Source: Annona cherimola
Taxonomy: Eukaryota; Streptophyta; Magnoliopsida; Magnoliales; Annonaceae
NCBI GenBank assembly: GCA_030490835.1
Contig: CM059971.1
Location: 48,408,012-48,472,011, forward strand
DNA length: 64,000 bases
Reading direction: 5' to 3'
Made by a program: the position numbers and the translations under genes. The notes beneath the pieces are model-generated. The model was not told the origin of the DNA. It did not search any database and worked only from the letters and a program-made list of their open reading frames with translations. Shown here in pieces: positions 44,279-57,869 of this stretch; the first letter of the stretch is position 1; each line of letters starts with the position of its first letter.

Positions 44279-45692
44279 CCATATTCATGGCTCATGAATT
44301 GAGAGAGAAAACTTGATTCAAATGCTTCAAAACTTAAGTTTTTACTTATTTGAATCAACCCTAACTTGAATCCAACTTGTGTAGCTTGATTCTTCTTCTT
44401 TTTCTTCCTTTTTTTCTTCTCCTTTTCTCCTTCCCCTTGCTATTTTTGGACGTGCAAAGAGTTGCTTAAGACTTAGCAACTTTTTTGGGAAATTTCCTCC
44501 CCCTTTCTCATATACACGTTTTCTAGGATATGTATCCATTTTTATATTTTTTTAACCAGCTTATGGGGCCCACTTGCCACATGTCATGAGGGTAATTTAT
44601 TTCTACCTTATCCCTTGATGACATGAAATTTTTATAACTAAGTAAAATTTGTATTTACTAATTAACAAAAATCCACAAAATCCATGCATTGATGGACCAT
44701 GTTGCTATCCACCCAAGTGACACCCCCTCTATGCTAGCTTTTGACAATTTTTTGCCACTTTTTTCCACATATTTATGTGCCCATTTACTTCACCTAGGTA
44801 TTAGGCAATTTAGACATGGATTTTAGCATTTTTAAAAATCAAATTTCATGCCCTAAATGCCCTTGGACGTCCCCTTGTATGCCACATGCCCTAAGCTCCA
44901 TTTGAGCTAGCTATTAGGCATTAAACCATGGCATTTAATCCTTGAATTTTTCATGGATTTGACCATTAAACAATGCAATAAAATCCAGCTCAATCCACCC
45001 AAAATTTTACACCTTGCATAGCATTAAAACACGTCATTTTTTCAAATGCTTTTTATTAAATGCTATGGTAGTCTAGGGTACACATAGTCAATGCTAGGTA
45101 CTTTTTTCTAATTAACCACTTTTTCATAGTAATTATCTTAATTCAATCCACTCATACCATAGATTTCATAATTTTATTCAATCGTTTCAAATTTCATTTT
45201 AAACCGACGTTTCCACGTCAAGTTATGAACATTTGAAAATAACCTTAGAGTTTGAGATTAAAAATAAATAATTATCACCTTAATCTCATCACTTATGCCT
45301 TAATCCAATCCATACGTAATATTGAGCCCAAAATTAAGAGTTTGCTTTTAAAATTTCATCTCATTTCGCCTTAAAGGAGTCAAGTTATGAATTTTCTATG
45401 ATTTTCAACATAACTCCATAATTTTTATTTTAATCTTTATTAATTAAATCATGGAAATTAAAATAAATATTCATGCCACATTAGTATATGCTAATCCTCA
45501 TTAATCCTCTTTAGTCATCTTGACTTACATTGGGCTTTGGCAATTAATCTTAATCACCTTTCTTAATTGCAAACCCTAATTGCAAAATTCATCAATTCAT
45601 GAAAATCATCCAAAAATCAATCAATTCACACGTAAATCATAATTACACCTTAAATACAATTATATGAGTCCTAATTGGATCTGGGTATTACA
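44279..45692 (-). repeat. T2 left LTR, segment 4 (LTR start)
   Basis: Matches about 48080-49492 of the right LTR, including GGGCCCACTTGCCACAT and CCCTTGGACGTCCCC. It ends GTATTACA, the inverse LTR start. Relative to the right LTR, about 0.9 kb (47160-48060) is missing at the SirC junction. Confidence 0.8.
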
Positions 45693-48600
45693 TACTTATC
45701 CAAAATATGAAAATTCATATCTTAGCATTTGTTCATAAAAATTTTCTCCATCCATAACACATGTCATAAAATACTTTTCATACAAACATCAATATAGTCA
45801 TATGAATTCATCAATCATTCCTTCTCAATTCATATACAGGCATTCTTAAAAATTCACCATTCTTCAAAACTCAACTTGTGCTCCTTGCCTCCTTTTTCCT
45901 TTCACCTGTCTTTGGTTTTGGATAATAAAACGTGAGCCGAAACTCAATAAACAAGCATTTTTCATTCTCGTTTAAATGCATTTCTCTCTATTCGGTAGAA
46001 GACACTTAGCAAGTGATCGACTACTAATGGAATAGAAACTTTTTCATAAACCATTCATGGAAAGCAACATTATACCCACTCGAGGGTATATTATGAAAAC
46101 ATGCTTCTTATACTCGTCATGGGTATATCATAAACAATGCAATGTATCATGACATCATAGGATGAAAGTTAGATAGACAACCATCCGTCTCCAACGTCTC
46201 TCCCAATCCAAGGAGTCGTCGCCGGCCCTCGGTCTCTCTTAGCAACTTGGCCGCACCAAAGGGGGACAATCAGTTCGTTTACACCTTTGAGGTGGGTCTC
46301 ATGCTTGTGCACATGAACCTTTCATGATCATGAACCTTGACATGCTAGCATGATTTTTCATTCATAACTTCTTAAAACATCATTTTCCATCACTATTTGA
46401 TAAAACATAACATAAAACATTTATCATGATTGAAATTTCATTTCAACATATATTGAACTAAAGGAATTACCATCCTTAAATAACTTGGAAATAATTTCAT
46501 CAATCATTTGTAAAATGGTTTAAAACATTTAGAACATCATTGGCAATCCTTTTATCATATTTTGATAAAACAAAAATCATTTAGAAGGTTACTTGCTTAC
46601 TTGCTTCGCCTTAGCTTTCTGTATCTACTTTTTCTATGCTTTTTCCTATACACATAAGAATGAAATTGCATTCATAACATTTTATTTGCTTGTATATACT
46701 TAGTTTTCCAACCCATATATCATTAACATTCGTAACCCACTTGAATTCCAAATCAGGTATACATACATGGCACGCACTTTTGCATCATACCATTCATTCC
46801 TCATCATGTCCTAAACCCATATGTAGGGTAAACACATAATAACCATTCATTAATCATCATGTGGGGGTTCATACCTTCCATTTATCATTTTTCATCAATT
46901 TTTCACATTTCATACGTCGGTGCTCATTCTAAGCACATATTTGACATCTTAGGCTTCATATATAAATCTTAAAATTTGAGATTATACCTGATCATCAAAT
47001 CAGAAACATAAACATGCCTTTTATCATAATTTCATGCATTTTTTCATTTAGAAATTCACAAAAGTCATTCATCACTTATCCATGCTTAGCCTTCCGCATA
47101 CACTCAACTTACAACACATAACTTATGTGTTTCTTAAAATTTTCCAAAACAGTAACTTGCATCCTAATTCAACATGATTAAACCCCTTAATTAACATATA
47201 ATTTAGGTCTTAATTATGGAATTATAATCCATTCATCATTAGGTTCTAAAATAGCAACGTTAGGACCCCTTTTTCATCCTTTCAACGCCTCTTTCAATAC
47301 TTAAATCAAAACAGATTTTTAATCCATAAATTCCAGCAACTAATCATTCTTTTCTTAACCCAAATTTAGGGTATTATCACATATTTAAAATTCATATATT
47401 AGTTGCTTCCAAAACAGAAACTTCTACACATGTTTTGGATACTCTTTGCACCCTTCTTTGGACACCCTTCTACATACCCTTAAAATCAAATTTAGGGCAT
47501 ACCTTCCCAACCTCTTTTGGCCATTAAAAGTACCTTAATCCTAGGGTATTTTACCCTCTAAATCATCCATGATTTAATTATTTACAAAACAGCAACTTAG
47601 CATACATGTAGGGTACCCGTTTTTACCCGTTTGGACGTCCATATGTATTTGCCCCCAAAAATCAGATTTAGGGCAAATCTTTTCAAACCCTTTTGAACAT
47701 CCAAAGTACCCTTAATTTAGGATAATTTACCCTACAATTCACCCATAATTGATTTAAGCTATTCCTTGCATCATATTTAACATAAATAGTGGAAAATCAG
47801 GTCAAATCTTAACCCTAAGTTCCATTCTTTCTAAAATCCTTAGCTTATGCCAAATCAACATGTATAATTCATAAGAACATGAATCATAGTCTAATCATGA
47901 TATTCAATCCAAACGGTAACTTATTTCATGAATTTAAGAAAATTTAAGATAGGTTTTTCACCCATAATCAACGCTAGATTTCAATTTCACCCTATTGAAT
48001 CCTTGATTTCATTCTTTCCCTTCAATTCTCATTCAATACCCAAATCAAGAGCATCATGATTCATCCTTCAAGGGTTCATTATGAATCAAATTCATGACCC
48101 ATAACTTGAGGTGAAAATCTTAGGATTAAAGAACCCAAATCGTGAAGTATACTTACTTGAATCGAATCAAACTTGAATCTAAACTTTCCTAGCTTGAATT
48201 TCTTTCTTTCCTCCCTTTTTCCTTCTCTTTTTCTCTTCTTTTTACCTTCCTTTCTTGCTATTTTTGGGTCGTTCTGGCTGCTGCCTTGCTTGGAGGATTT
48301 TGCTCATCAAAATTTCCTCTCTAACCCTCTTGGAACGTCCCCATGGAAGCCCCTTTTATGCCATTCATTTTCCAGATTTTTGGGCCCACTTGCCACATCA
48401 TTTGGAGGGTAATTCATTGCTTACTTATCCCTTAATGTGTTGGCACACTCATGTCCAAGTAAAATATGTAATTATCCCATTTTCAAAATTCCAAATCCAT
48501 GCTCTTAAATGAGCTACTTAGCTCTCCTAGGTTGGGCGTCCACATGGCTGCTTGGTGTGGCTTTTTTGGCCCCCAAGTCATTTCCATTTATGTGCATTTA

Positions 48601-49492
48601 CATTCCCTCTCACCCATAGTTTATCTAGGTTTTGACTTAGAAAATTAAAAAATCAAAAATCCAAGTAGAGATGCCCTTGGACGTCCCCACCTCATGCCAC
48701 ATATGTGGCCTCTTTGAGCTAGCTCCATTAGCCTTTTTCTTATGCATTTAATTCCTTGATTTTTCAAGGATTTTATCCCTTAAATTCATTTAAAAAATCT
48801 AGCTCAAAGCACCACCATTTGACACCTCTCATGGGCATTAAACTACACCATTAAACCACTTACTTTAACATAAATGCTATGGTACTTTTGGGTGCACAAA
48901 GTCAACGCTACTCACCTTTTTCTGATTAAGCATATTCCCATAGTAATTAGCTTAATTTAATCCTTTCATAACATTAATCTCATAATTTTATTCACCCGTT
49001 TCAAGTTTCATCTCAATACGACATTTTCATGTCAAGTTATAATCATTTGAAATTATCCTTTGGGTGTGAGATTGAAAAAATAATTATCATCTTAATCCCA
49101 TCACATTTTTCTTAATCCAATCCATTCATAAGGTTGAGCCCATAGTCATGAGCTTATCTTTCAAATTTCATCTCAATCCACCTTATAGGCGTCAAGTTAT
49201 GAATTTACTAGTATTTTCTAACATAATTCCATAATTATCATTCTAATTTTCATAAATCAAATCATGATAATTAAAATAATTATTCATGACTCATTAGCGT
49301 TTTCTAATCCTCATTAAGCCCCTTTTGTCATATTGACTCATATTGGGCTACGACGATTAACCTTAATCACCATTCTTAATCGTAACCCTAATGGAAAAAT
49401 ATCATTAAATCCTAAAAATCATAAATCATTCATAATTCATTTAAATAAAACACGTGTCATATTCAAATGCCTACTTGGGTCTTGGTATCACA
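45693..49492 (-). repeat. T2 right LTR, 3' terminus missing
   Basis: 3800 bp of T sequence with a dyad (GACACTTAGCAAGTGATC, 46001-46018), ending at TATCACA next to CAAAA. It joins the left LTR directly at 45693. No gene is seen; ORFs at 48173-48512 fall in a TTCTTTC-rich stretch. Confidence 0.8.
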
Positions 49493-51079
49493 CAAAATTC
49501 TGTTAGAAGAGAATTCAAAGCCGTTCGTTGAAGCCAAGAGAAGATTGAATCCTATCATGAAGGAAGTAGTCAAAAAGAGATTATCAAATGGCTTAATGCT
49601 AGTGTTATTTATCCCATCTCTCACAGTTCTTAGGTTAGTCCGATGCAGTGCGTTCCAAAGAAAAGTAGAATGACGGTAGTATCCAATGAGAATAACGAAT
49701 TGATTCAAACTCGGACAGTTACGGGTTGGAGAGCATGTATGAACTATCGAAAGTTGAACAAAGATACTAGAAAGGATTACTTCCTGCCCCCGTTCATTGA
49801 TCAGATGTTAGATAGGTCGGGAATTCTATTATTTTCTATATGGTTATTCTGGCTGCCACCAGATTATGATAGCACCCGAATACCAAGAGAAGACTACCTT
49901 CACATGTCCATATGGAACATTTGCATTCAGTGAATGCCATTTGACTTATGCAATGCGCCTACCATATTCTAGCGTTGCATGATGGCCATTTTCACTGACA
50001 TAGTCGAGGACTTTCTGGAAGTATTTATGGATGGCTTTTCTGTATTCAGAAATTCATTTGACGAGTGTCTTGCTAATTTATCAAAAATGTTGCAACGTTG
50101 CGAAGACACAAACGTAGTTCTCAACTGGGAAAAATGTTATTTCATGGTGCAAGAGGGTATAGTACTTAGGCACCGAGTTTCCAAACAGGGAATTGAGGTC
50201 GATAAAGCAAAAATCGAGGAGATTGAAAGGCTTCCTCCTCCCACATTAGTAAAAAGAATTTGCAGTTTTTTGAGACATGCAGGATTCTACAAAAGATTTA
50301 TAAAAGATTTCTCAAGGATTGCTAAGCCGCTATGCACTCTGTTATAGAAGTATGCGCCATTCAACTTTAATATGGATTGTATGCAGTCATTCCAAGAGTT
50401 GAAAAGGAGACTAGTGTCAACACCGATTATCATTTCTCCAAATTGGAGTCTTCCTTTTGAATTAGTGTGCGATGCTAGCGACTTTGCAATTGAGGCAGTA
50501 TTGGGACAGAGGAAAAATAAGGTCTTTCATTTAATTTATTATGCAAGCAAAATCTTAAATGAGGCGCAACTAAATTACACCACTATAGAAAAGGAGTTAT
50601 TGGCAGTGGTGTTTGCATTTGATAAGTTCAGAGCATATCGGGTTGGGACCAAGGTGATTGTTTATACTGATCATTCAACAACCAAATACTTGATTGAAAA
50701 GAAAGAAGTGAAACCCCGCTTAATCAGATGGGTCTTGTTGCTTCAAGAATTCGACCTTGAAATTAAGGACCGAAAAGGAGCGAAAAATCAGGTAGCTAAT
50801 CACCTATCTCGCCTAGAAAGCAGCCAACATTTTCAAGATATGGATCAAATCAGAGAAGTGTTCCCCGATGACAAGCTATTTTCAATTTCTCAAGGCAATC
50901 CACCATGGTATGCGGACTTTGTGAATTATATAGTCAGTGGTATATTGCCTTCGGAGTTGAATTCTCACCAAAAGAAAAATTTCTCCATGATACCAAGTTC
51001 TATTTCTGGGATGAACCACATTTGTTCAAACAATGCCCAAATTAGTTATACAGGAGATGCATTCCTAAATGTGAGATAG
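49493..51079 (+). pseudogene. pol: Element G reverse transcriptase and RNase H
   Basis: Resumes the frame broken at 15434. RT fingers are at 49643-49933 (with VTGWRACMNYRKLN), RT palm and thumb at 49979-50347, and gypsy RNase H at 50372-51079 ([37 protein letters not shown]). Frame changes lie near 49610 and 49860-49980, and a TAG at 50345. The catalytic FMDD motif reads FMDG: the second Asp codon (50033-50035) is Gly. The sequence is that of Athila/Tat-type Ty3/gypsy Pol. It is inactive and the oldest layer of the window. Confidence 0.92.
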
Positions 51080-52117
51080 AGCCGATATTGCAAAGCTGCC
51101 ATTCATCACCATATGGGGGTCACTTTTTGGGGGACAAAACTGCTGCAAAAGTACTTCAGTCTGGATTCTATTGACCTTTTCTATTCAAAGACGCTCATCT
51201 TTTTATCAAGAGGTGCGACCAATGCCAGCGTACAGGGAATATCACGAAAAGACATGAAATGCCGCTCACTAATGTCATTAAAGTTGAAATTTTTGATGTT
51301 TGGGGTATCGACTTCATGAGACTCTTCATTCCTTGTTTTAGCAATCAGTTTATCTTGGTTGCGGTTGATTATGTGTATAAATGGGTTGAAGTAGTACCTA
51401 CTCTTGCTGGTGATGCCAAAATGGTTCTTAAATTTGTCAAGAAAAATATATTCACTCGTTTCGGCACACCAAGGGTGATCATTAGTGATGGAGATTCACA
51501 TTTCTACAATCGGCAATTTATGGAAATATTAACCAAGTATGGAGTACGCCATAGGGTCACCACAACATATCATCCTCAAGCCAACAGGCAGGTTGAACTT
51601 GCCAATAGAGAATTAAAAAAAATCCTCGAGAAAACAATTGGGCAATCTTGCAAGGATTGGTCTCTTAAGTTGGATGATGCTTTATGGGCCTATCGCACCG
51701 CTTACAAAACACAGCTTGAAATGTCTCCATATCAGTTGGTTTATGGTAAGGCCTGTCATTTGCCATTCAAATTGGAGCATAGTGCATATTGGGCGATCAA
51801 GAAGTTAAATTTGGATATGCGATAAGCTGGTGAGCGAAAACTTTTGCAGCTTAATGAACTAGATGAATTCAGGATGCAAGATTATGAGAATGCTAATGAT
51901 AAAAGGATCTTGCCAAGGCGATTTAAGCCAGGTCAAAAAGTACTACTTTTTAATTCCATATTGAAACTCTTTCTTGGCAAGTTTAAGTCGAGCTGGTCGG
52001 GTCCATTCATTATTGTAAGAATGACTGATCACAGTGCAGTAGACATATTAAATAAAAAGTCAAATAGAAGTTTTGTGGTGAATGGGCTGTGAAACCCAGA
52101 CAATATACGCGTCATTT
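51080..52117 (+). pseudogene. pol: Element G integrase
   Basis: RNase H before integrase is the gypsy order. The zinc-finger half (CDQC) is near 51210-51230. The catalytic core is at 51259-51825, with [13 protein letters not shown] and a [17 protein letters not shown] region containing the third acidic residue. The C-terminal domain is at 51844-52092, with KVLLFNS and WSGPF. Stops lie at 51077-51079, 51317-51319 in the alternate frame, and 51823-51825. The end is displaced to 55575 by T4. Confidence 0.9.
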
Positions 52118-52122
52118 TGGGT

Positions 52123-55100
52123 TGTGAATCCTAGATTCTTTTGTAATTATTTTTATGATAAATGAAAATTCATGAATTATATTTATAAATATGTGTATTG
52201 GAGGTTAAAATAGTGCAATTAAGAATTTAACCCACGTGAATAGTGTACGTGAATAGTGAATATGAATAGTAACCGAGGATTAAGGCACGTGATTAAGAGT
52301 TAATCACTTGGATTAACCTAATCACAAAAAGACAAAATAGAGATTTAATCACTACAAGACAAAATAGAATTACTTTTTATTATTTTAATACAAATTTAGA
52401 TTTTAGTGAAAAAATAGAAAAAAATTCATAATTTGCAATCCGGGCGTCGAAATTCGATGAAATTTTTTATGGATGGTTAAAAATTCATAATGGACATGAT
52501 GAAGAGGTTATGATGTGATGAAAATCACAAATCAAGGGTCAAGATGGAACGTCAAGAGGAGATAAAAAAAGTAGCCAACTTTTAATTAATTCCACTTTTG
52601 ACTTTTTAATAAAATAAATAATTAAAAAATTAAAAAATTAAATGAAAAGCAGCTGCAACGTAGGGACGTGCAGGGACTGTTGACTTTTGGGGCCAATCTA
52701 ATGGCCACAAATTAATTTTATCATATATCAACGGTTGAGATTAATTTGCTTAAAAATAATTAATTTTAATAAATTAAAAATCTAGGAAAATAGGGCTTAC
52801 ATAGGGGGGATGGAGCAGGCCTAGGGTGGCTGCACAAAGCTCCATGAATTTTTAGAAATTATAAAAAAATACATTTTTATAATTAAATACCTCAAGCTAG
52901 GGGGTAAAATCCAATTTGATGAAAAATCAAAAACTATAAATAGGGGGCAAGTTGAGAAAGGCCAAAGGCACTCCAAGCTTGAAAAATTCAAGCATTCCCA
53001 CCCCCAAACACGTTTTTGGCCTTTAGAGAAAGAAGGAGAAAGTTGGAGAGAGAAAGTGTGTGAAAAAGAGGGATATCTCCACTTCGGGTAAGTGATTTCC
53101 ACCCAAATTTCTTTTGGATGTTAAGTAGGGTAAAACCATGCTTAGATAATGTCTAATCATGAGAAAATAAGTATAGTAATAATGCTTAATCGGAATTATG
53201 CCAAAATATCAAAAATTTGGAGCAAAGATGGAGCATTTGGGAAGATACCATATGATATGTGAAAATAATTCTCCAAAATTTATAAATGATGATTTGGGAT
53301 GTATGAATATAATAAATATGATTTTGGAATGATGATATATTAATTTCATGATTTTTAGAATTAAGATTATGCTTAAGTGAATTTATATTGATTTTTAGTA
53401 TACGGGGAAAGTGATTTATTTATCCAAGTAAATGATGATAAATTCAAAATATATGAAATTTCCTATGATATACTAGGCATAAGCTATGTCATGGTTTTTT
53501 TTATTTTTGGAACCCATGAACTACCATGTCTCTGTGAACAGTAACCTCGGATGAACAGTATTTTGCTACAGTAATAGCGTGATTTTGGAAAAAATTTGAG
53601 ATTAATATTTAAATCTAAGGATGGAATTTTTAAGGATTTATGGATAAAATTCACATAAGAAAATAATGACCAAGTATTTTTAAGGTTAACCTCTATAAGA
53701 AATTATGTGGAAAATAAGGTCATAAATGAATATAACATATGTATGATAAAGTGTGTATATCCTTTTCATTTGTATAGGAAAAGGAAAGGAAAGATAAAGG
53801 ATTCAGACGGAAGCAAAACAGAGGTAAGCAAGCAAACTTTTTGAAAATGATTTTTATATGTTTTATATTGCAACCATGGAATATGTCGGAATTGCTTTAT
53901 TATAAGCAAATCCATATGGAAGTAAGGAGAAATGTTGAGATATGTGGGAATTGCTTTATCATAAGCAAATCCTTATGAAAATGAGGAGAAAGGTGGAAAT
54001 GGTTGCATTATAATGGAAAAGGAAAATTTTTGATTTCCAAATAATATTTAGTTTTATCAAATGAATTTAAAATGATTTATTAAAATGTTTTGAAACGGAT
54101 TTAAGGAAGGCCAACCGATAATCGATTTAAATGAAGATTTTTAAGATAATGACCAAAGGATCATACAAGCTTACCTTCATATAGAAGTAACTCATGTGTC
54201 ATGTGGACAAAGAATATGATACCATATAAAGAAAAGGAATTATGCATTGGTATATCCTTTGTTCATGAAAAACCCAGAAATGGGAAGAAAAGCGTTTGCA
54301 AAGTCTTTTGTCTTTAGATATTAAAATGTTTTCGAAATTGTTTTACCACTCAAAATTTATTTAAAAACATTTTAGCAAAATTTTGAAATTACTATTTCTC
54401 AAATATTTCCTTGAAATATTTTAAATGATTCAGAAATGTGTTATTTAAATGTTTCCAAAATTATTTAAGGTTAGTAATCCTTACAAAATAATTTTTATTA
54501 ACTTGTTAACTTGGGTTGTGCCAAGTTTTCAAGTTAGAAAAGGGAATACAGGCCGAGGTCTGTACTATTTTGAAATGACAAGCTAGCATCAAGTTTTGAA
54601 AAGGAAAAATCACAGACTAGGGTCTGTAGAGTTTTATAAAAAGCATGCTTGCATAAAAATGTAGAGAAAGGAATGTGCACATGAGCTATGTACTAGGTCT
54701 ACTGTAGAGGATATGCAGACCAGACGCGGTTGCAGGATGGCCCCCCTCTACATAAGCCAAGTCACTTCAAAAGGTGAAATGCCGGCGGCGCCCTCCCTGA
54801 AATGGGAGAAGAACACGGATAACTGCCTGACTCGCGAGTTATCAATAGAGATGGTTTCTCTCCTAGGGAGGAAAGGGTGATCACTTGGTAAGTGTCACCT
54901 ATCAGATGGACAGAAACGTTATGCATGATTCATATGCTTGTTTTAAAAAGGTTTTATAGAAAATGTTTTAAGGACATGAGAATGTCCTTGGAGAAAGGAA
55001 GTTTTATAAAAAATATTTTTATGTTCATGAAAAAGAGGTTTACATGTTAAGTTTGCAAGCATATGTTTTATGAAAGGTTTCCATTGGTTGATAGTAGATC

Positions 55101-55569
55101 ACTTGATAAGTGTCTACTATTGAACCGGAGAAATGCATTTAAATGAAAAAAAAATACTTACTTACTGAGTTTCGGCTCACGTTTTGCTTTTCAAACTATA
55201 GACAGGTACAACACAGGCCAAGAAGGAAAGGAAAAAGAAGGTATGAAGAAAATTTTATGATATGCTGATCTGTATATAGTATGAATGAACATATGGTAAG
55301 GAGTTTTCAAATTATATATGAATGAAATGATCAGGTTAAAATAACCTGTAATGTACAAAAATAAGTATGAATGATATTAATGATAATTGAAATTTGATGA
55401 TAAGTACGTGTCTTTATGTGATAAAAGAAAAGAAAAAGAAAGAAAGAAAATTGGACGAGATCAAATTAAGTACCCGCGCGTGATCAGGGCAACAATCCTG
55501 ATTCACACTTACTAATCGACCAGATCTTGGAGTAAGGACAATTGTGACATCTCGGTTCGAGGCGCTACA
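52123..55569 (+). mobile_element. T4: solo LTR of family T in G integrase end
   Basis: 3447 bp from TGTGAATCC to GAGGCGCTACA, flanked by TGGGT at 52118-52122 and 55570-55574. It has dyads at 54879-54896 and 55097-55114, and a GC-rich terminal hairpin at 55543-55569. No coding sequence is recognised. Confidence 0.93.
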
Positions 55570-55574
55570 TGGGT

Positions 55575-55670
55575 AGAGATTAAAACATTATATGGGAGAA
55601 GATCTGCAGCGTTGTAAGGAGGGGGTGTTTTTGAAAGATCCGTTAAAGGACGAAATGTCGGGATGAGGAC
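55575..55670 (+). pseudogene. pol: Element G Pol C-terminus
   Basis: Immediately after the T4 duplication, an open stretch (RLKHYMGEDL at its start) continues the integrase tail seen before T4. It ends at TGA around 55663. Confidence 0.7.
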
Positions 55671-56124
55671 AATAAACTTAGTGCTAAATGGGAGGCAACT
55701 CATTATCTCTTTTTGATTTTTGTTCCAAGGCATGGCTGTATGATCTATTTTATGTGCCTTGAAGTAGGGAAACTTGGATTGATCATCCATTTTGAAAGCG
55801 TTCAATGCTAATGAGAAATTGATTCCGCACTATGTCAATTCTTATTCATTTGGTTGGGTGGTCATGAGAATTTGGAGTGCAATAGTGAACTCCTTAAGTG
55901 GAGGAGCCCAAGATTATGATAGTTTCAAGTTCATCACTTTGAGGAGTCTCTCACTCATGTTGCAATTTCAAACTTGGCAATACACGTTATGAAAAGATTG
56001 TAATTTTTGTTATATTTCAAGTAAATCCTAGTAAGAAGAGCATGTAACCTCAATCCAAGTACTAAATGATCAATTTGATGTGAAGTAACTGTTCATATTG
56101 GTAACCAGCACAATTCAGAGCAGA
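55671..56124 (+). other. G spacer after pol
   Basis: Non-coding, moderately AT-rich sequence with GGGAGGCAACTCATT near 55689, a block usual after pol in this lineage. ORFs at 55512-55992 show no protein features. Confidence 0.5.
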
Positions 56125-56132
56125 AGGGTATC

Positions 56133-56300
56133 GGTGCCTCGGCGCCGTGTGATGCAGCGCGATGCACCAAGCAGTCTGAAAGTCAGCGCTTAGGCACCTC
56201 GCAATAAGCGCCCGACGCCATGTGATGCAGTGTGATGCACCAAGCAGTTAGAAAGTTGGCGCCTAGGCACCTCAGAATCGACGCCCGGTGTCGATGCATG
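56133..56300 (+). repeat. GGCGCC-type palindromes between G pol and its third ORF
   Basis: Two copies, about 73 bases apart, of a block with GTGCCTCGGCGCC-like dyads and GATGCACCAAGCAGT. It resembles the LTR palindromes at 17741-18076 and 59709-59750. Confidence 0.65.
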
Positions 56301-56370
56301 GACAGCACTACCCGGACGAGTTTAAAGACTTGAAGTTAGGGTTAAAACCCTAACTCTAAGCCGTAGCATC

Positions 56371-56660
56371 GCCTCTCCTTCCTTCTTCCCTCTTCTCCTC
56401 CAAACCCTAAGTCTATACTCTCAACTTCCATTATCTTCTCCATCCATCTTCCCTATCCCATCTTCCTCTTCCTCTTCCTCTCATCTCCCTCCATCTCCTC
56501 TCCTTTGCATTTCATTCCATTTTCTCATCCCCATCTCTAGGTCTCTCTAAACCTTCCTTAATCCATCTTTTTCCATCTTCTATCCCTATTCCCTATCCAT
56601 CCTCCTTCATTGCCCACCATTTTCCCATCGTTTTACCCCATCTTTCATTCCCCCTCATCT
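56371..56660 (+). other. Pyrimidine-rich leader of G third ORF
   Basis: A CT-dominated stretch (CTTCCTTCTTCCCTCTTCTC and similar) after the palindromes. It corresponds in position to 6461-6770 of SirA. Confidence 0.6.
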
Positions 56661-57065
56661 TCCCACTCTTCAGCGTCGTTGAACCCACGCTGACAGTCGA
56701 GCGGTGCCTAGGTGCCACACAGGCCGCACCACGGCACGAAGTGCGGAACTTGCTGCTTTCGAGACATCCTTCAACACAGTTTTGAATGCCCAAGTGGTAA
56801 CCTTTTCTTGCTTTGATCTAGCCTATTTGCATTGCTATTGGTTCATGCAATTTATATGAATGTGGTGGTGAATGGGGACTTGTGACTTGAAGTGTTTGCT
56901 ATAAGTTGGATTGTTGTTCTGGAGTTTGAGAGACATCTATTGTTGATTGGGTGGGATTGAAGTGAAGTGGGTTGGGTGGAGGTGTTTGTGGTTGGAATTG
57001 ATTGGTGATTGGATTGTTGGCGGAGTTGAGCATTTGGTTGGTTCATCCTCAGTGGTAATTATATT

Positions 57066-57869
57066 GTGGATATTCATGAGATAGCTTCCTCTTCTTCTGC
57101 CAAGCGAAAGAAAACACAGGACCCCATTGAATTTGATGCGAATCGATTTGTACCTGCACAAGCATTTAAAAGGTATACTAACTTGTTGCAGAAAAGGTGT
57201 CTTATACCTAAGAGAGGGGTAAAGATTGATGCATTCTTAGATGCTTTTATCAACTTGTTGCATACCCAAAGATGGCAAAAGTTCAAGGAGAAACCCCAAT
57301 CGGCCATTGTTCCCATGGTTAAGGAATTTTATGCAAATGCAGTGGAACATGATCAGGGGCGGGTAAAAGTTCAAGGAAAGATTGTTCCCTTCCATCCTCA
57401 AGCCATTAATGCATTTTACGAGTTACCTAATATTGATTATCCGGATTAGTATGAGGAATTCTTGTATGGAAATGAGAAGAACATCGTAGAAATCACTCAA
57501 ACTTATTGTGAAGAGCCACCAGAATGGAAGTCAACCGATGGGCAATTGACATCTTTCAAGTTGAGTGCCCTCCGTTATCATGGAAAGATGTGGTTCTATT
57601 TCATATCAGCCTGGTTGATGCCATCTACCCACTTGAGTGATATTACTATGGATCGGGCACTTCTCTTGCATGCTATATATTCTGACTTGTCCATAGATGT
57701 GGGGAGATTCCTATTTAAACAGATATGCGCCAATGCTAGGGCACCTAGAGAAAGCTACTGGTTCCCATCACTTATAACAGGATTATGTAAGCGAGCTGGA
57801 GTGCGATGGGAAGCCACAAAAGAAGTGCTAAACTGCCAAGCCATAGTGGAGATCAATTTCTCTCAATAG
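57066..57869 (+). pseudogene. G third ORF (plant transposon-protein type), split by a stop
   Basis: One frame of 268 codons with an in-frame TAG at 57447-57449. The first codon of the open stretch is GTG, not ATG, and the frame is open further upstream, so the true start is uncertain. A basic KRKK lies at residues 13-16, followed by segments RWQKF, MVKEFYANA, KVQGKIVPF and MPSTH that place it in the plant retroelement env-position family. No signal peptide or membrane segment is seen. Coding may have continued to about 58179, where an acidic, coiled tail is readable in other frames. Confidence 0.75.

Larger units (their letters stand above)
15435..49492 (-). mobile_element. T2: long-LTR insertion in G pol, internal domain absent, hosting later insertions
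   Basis: Bounded by CAAAA at 15430-15434 and 49493-49497, and splitting one G coding frame. In the minus sense the right LTR begins TGTGATACC at 49492, and the left LTR ends in the GCACCATA form at 15435. Once later insertions are removed, only two LTRs remain, meeting at 45692/45693. The right copy lacks roughly its terminal 0.5 kb, so a deletion removed the whole internal region. Superfamily cannot be decided from LTRs alone. Confidence 0.8.

Noticed and set aside
55792..55992. 66-codon frame after G pol
   Set aside because: No domain, no conservation evidence, in the post-pol spacer.
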